This document shows positions 63,007 to 64,000 of a stretch of 64,000 nucleotides of DNA, piece after piece (within the stretch, counting starts at the first letter, position 1; every line of letters starts with the position of its first letter). The position numbers and the translations under genes were made by a program. This DNA is from Sphaerisporangium rhizosphaerae (GTDB lineage: Bacteria > Actinomycetota > Actinomycetes > Streptosporangiales > Streptosporangiaceae), in NCBI RefSeq assembly GCF_042665155.1, contig NZ_JBHTCG010000006.1:1-64000 (forward strand). Reading direction: 5' to 3'. The notes under the pieces are model-generated. The model was not told the DNA's origin. It searched no databases and saw only the letters and a program-made list of their open reading frames with translations.

Positions 63007-63873
63007 GTGTCCATCGATCCGCCTGGCTCGGGCTCAACGGTTCGGCGCATCATGCTGGGCGCCAGCCTACGCAGGCTGCGTGAGGAGCGCGGGCTAACGC
63101 GCGAGGTCGCGGGATTCCACATCCGCGCCTCCGAGTCCAAGATCAGCCGCATGGAGCTTGGACGGGTGGGGTTCAAGACGCGTGACGTCGAGGATCTGCT
63201 CACGCTCTATGGCGTCAACGACGACGCCGACCGCCGTGGGCTGCTCGAGATGGTCCGCGAGGCGAACACCCCTGGATGGTGGCACAAGTACAGCGACCTG
63301 CTCCCCGCATGGTTCTCGACGTACGTCGGGCTCGAGGAGGCGGCGTCGGTGATCCGCACCTACGAGGTGCAGTTCATTCCGGGGCTGCTCCAGACGGCCG
63401 CGTACGCCCGGACGGTGATCAGGCTCGGGTACCCGGATGTGTCCGACGACGAGATCGAACGCCGTGTGCATCTGCGCTTGCACCGGCAGGAGCGTCTCCT
63501 GCGCAACGACGGACCGAAACTCTGGGCCGTCATCGACGAGGCCGCGCTGCGGCGGCCCATCGGTGGCAAAGAGATCATGTACGAGCAGTTGCAGCACCTG
63601 ATGGCCGTCGCCAGCCTGCCGGCCATCACTTTGCAGGTGATGCCGTTCCAGTTCGGTATGCACGCGGCCGAGGGTGGAGCGTTCACCATCCTGCGTTTTC
63701 CGGAGTCCGACCTATCGGACGTGGTCTACGTCGAGCAGCTGTGGGGTGCCCTTTATCTGGACAAGCGTGAGGACATCGATCCGTACCTCACGGCCATGGA
63801 ACAGCTGTGCATCGAGAGCACAACGCCCGGGGGCACTGCCGAGATACTCGGCGACATACTCAGAGAGATCTAG
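63007..63873 (+). CDS. XRE-family regulator with DUF5753 (WhiJ-like)
   Basis: 288 residues from GTG with GGAGGA upstream. N-terminal helix-turn-helix (about 17-70, RRLREERGLTREVAG and SESKISRMELGR) and C-terminal DUF5753 ligand-like domain. WhiJ-like proteins act with a DUF397 partner and an anti-sigma-type kinase in developmental control. The DUF397 gene starts at the base after its stop, so they are coupled. GTGCA/TGCAC repeats in the divergent gap (62865-62905) are a likely self-operator. Confidence 0.93.
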   Translation: MSIDPPGSGSTVRRIMLGASLRRLREERGLTREVAGFHIRASESKISRMELGRVGFKTRDVEDLLTLYGVNDDADRRGLLEMVREANTPGWWHKYSDLLPAWFSTYVGLEEAASVIRTYEVQFIPGLLQTAAYARTVIRLGYPDVSDDEIERRVHLRLHRQERLLRNDGPKLWAVIDEAALRRPIGGKEIMYEQLQHLMAVASLPAITLQVMPFQFGMHAAEGGAFTILRFPESDLSDVVYVEQLWGALYLDKREDIDPYLTAMEQLCIESTTPGGTAEILGDILREI

Positions 63874-64000
63874 ATGAACCAGCCATACAACGGAATGCCG
63901 GCCACGAGCCTCACCGGCGTCGCGTGGCGCAAGAGTGTTCACAGCAACTCGCAGGGCAACTGCGTCGAGCTTGCGAAACTCCCCGACGGGGGCGTCGCCG
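63874..64000 (+). CDS. DUF397 protein (partial)
   Basis: The first 42 codons are visible; the gene runs off the right edge. Contains SLTGVAWRKSVHSNSQGNCVE, as in the DUF397 partners of WhiJ-like regulators (conserved WRKS and GNCVE, Cys included). The ATG directly follows the stop of the XRE gene. Confidence 0.93.
   Translation, partial: MNQPYNGMPATSLTGVAWRKSVHSNSQGNCVELAKLPDGGVA

Overview
The window looks like chromosome of a filamentous high-GC actinomycete, probably a Streptosporangiales/Streptosporangiaceae relative. The signs are roughly 70 percent GC coding DNA, AfsR/SARP and PucR regulators, a WhiJ-like XRE/DUF397 pair, CBM2 carbohydrate enzymes and the general gene style. The genus assignment is inference.

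Positions 1-9466 are the edge of a modular type I polyketide cluster. A PKS that begins with an ACP (then KS-AT-DH-KR, cut by the left edge) is translationally coupled to an unusual single protein that fuses an AMP-forming acyl ligase to a fold-III PLP decarboxylase. Together they suggest an amino-acid-derived starter: ligation to the ACP, then decarboxylation, by analogy with the separate butirosin (BtrJ/BtrK) and fluvirucin (FlvN/FlvO) enzymes. An AraC-type regulator is divergent from them.

Positions 9576-26369 hold an orphan secreted protein, an IS5-type remnant and a compact leftward RiPP-like cluster. Its order is a 47-residue precursor-like peptide, two SagB-type flavin oxidoreductases, an E1/ThiF-like protein with a possible leader-binding N-terminus, a Ser/Thr kinase-like protein, two ABC exporters, an S9 peptidase, a large AfsR-type SARP and a stand-alone arginyl-tRNA synthetase. 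There is no YcaO, LanB or LanM enzyme, so this does not match a class I can name. Three heptads spaced exactly 11 bp apart sit just upstream of the precursor. That is the geometry of a SARP operator, and it ties the SARP to the peptide. This is the best candidate for an undescribed system.

Positions 26370-31900 carry an ArsR-type regulator, a TetR/MFS efflux pair around a long palindromic operator, a secreted trypsin-like protease, and a tRNA-Met gene flanked by the C-terminal scrap of a tyrosine integrase. The last two look like the scar of an island boundary.

Positions 32060-39327 hold cell-wall-directed genes: a VanX-like dipeptidase, and a CHAP protein and a lytic-transglycosylase-like protein that share an almost identical 716-bp FG-GAP-like module. 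Both have the same three-heptad 11-bp motif upstream, and a second AfsR/SARP lies next to them.

Positions 39571-48945 form a plant-polysaccharide region: SGNH esterase with CBM2, LuxR-type regulator, Na+/solute symporter, GH74 xyloglucanase with two perfectly duplicated FnIII domains and CBM2, and a secreted Cys-repeat protein. Positions 49301-64000 are mixed, largely housekeeping-like genes: PGPGW membrane protein, ABC transporter, PucR regulator, secreted lipase, GroES-like protein, DUF1349 protein, SAM methyltransferase, penicillin acylase, XPB/Ssl2-like protein and a WhiJ-like trio cut by the right edge.
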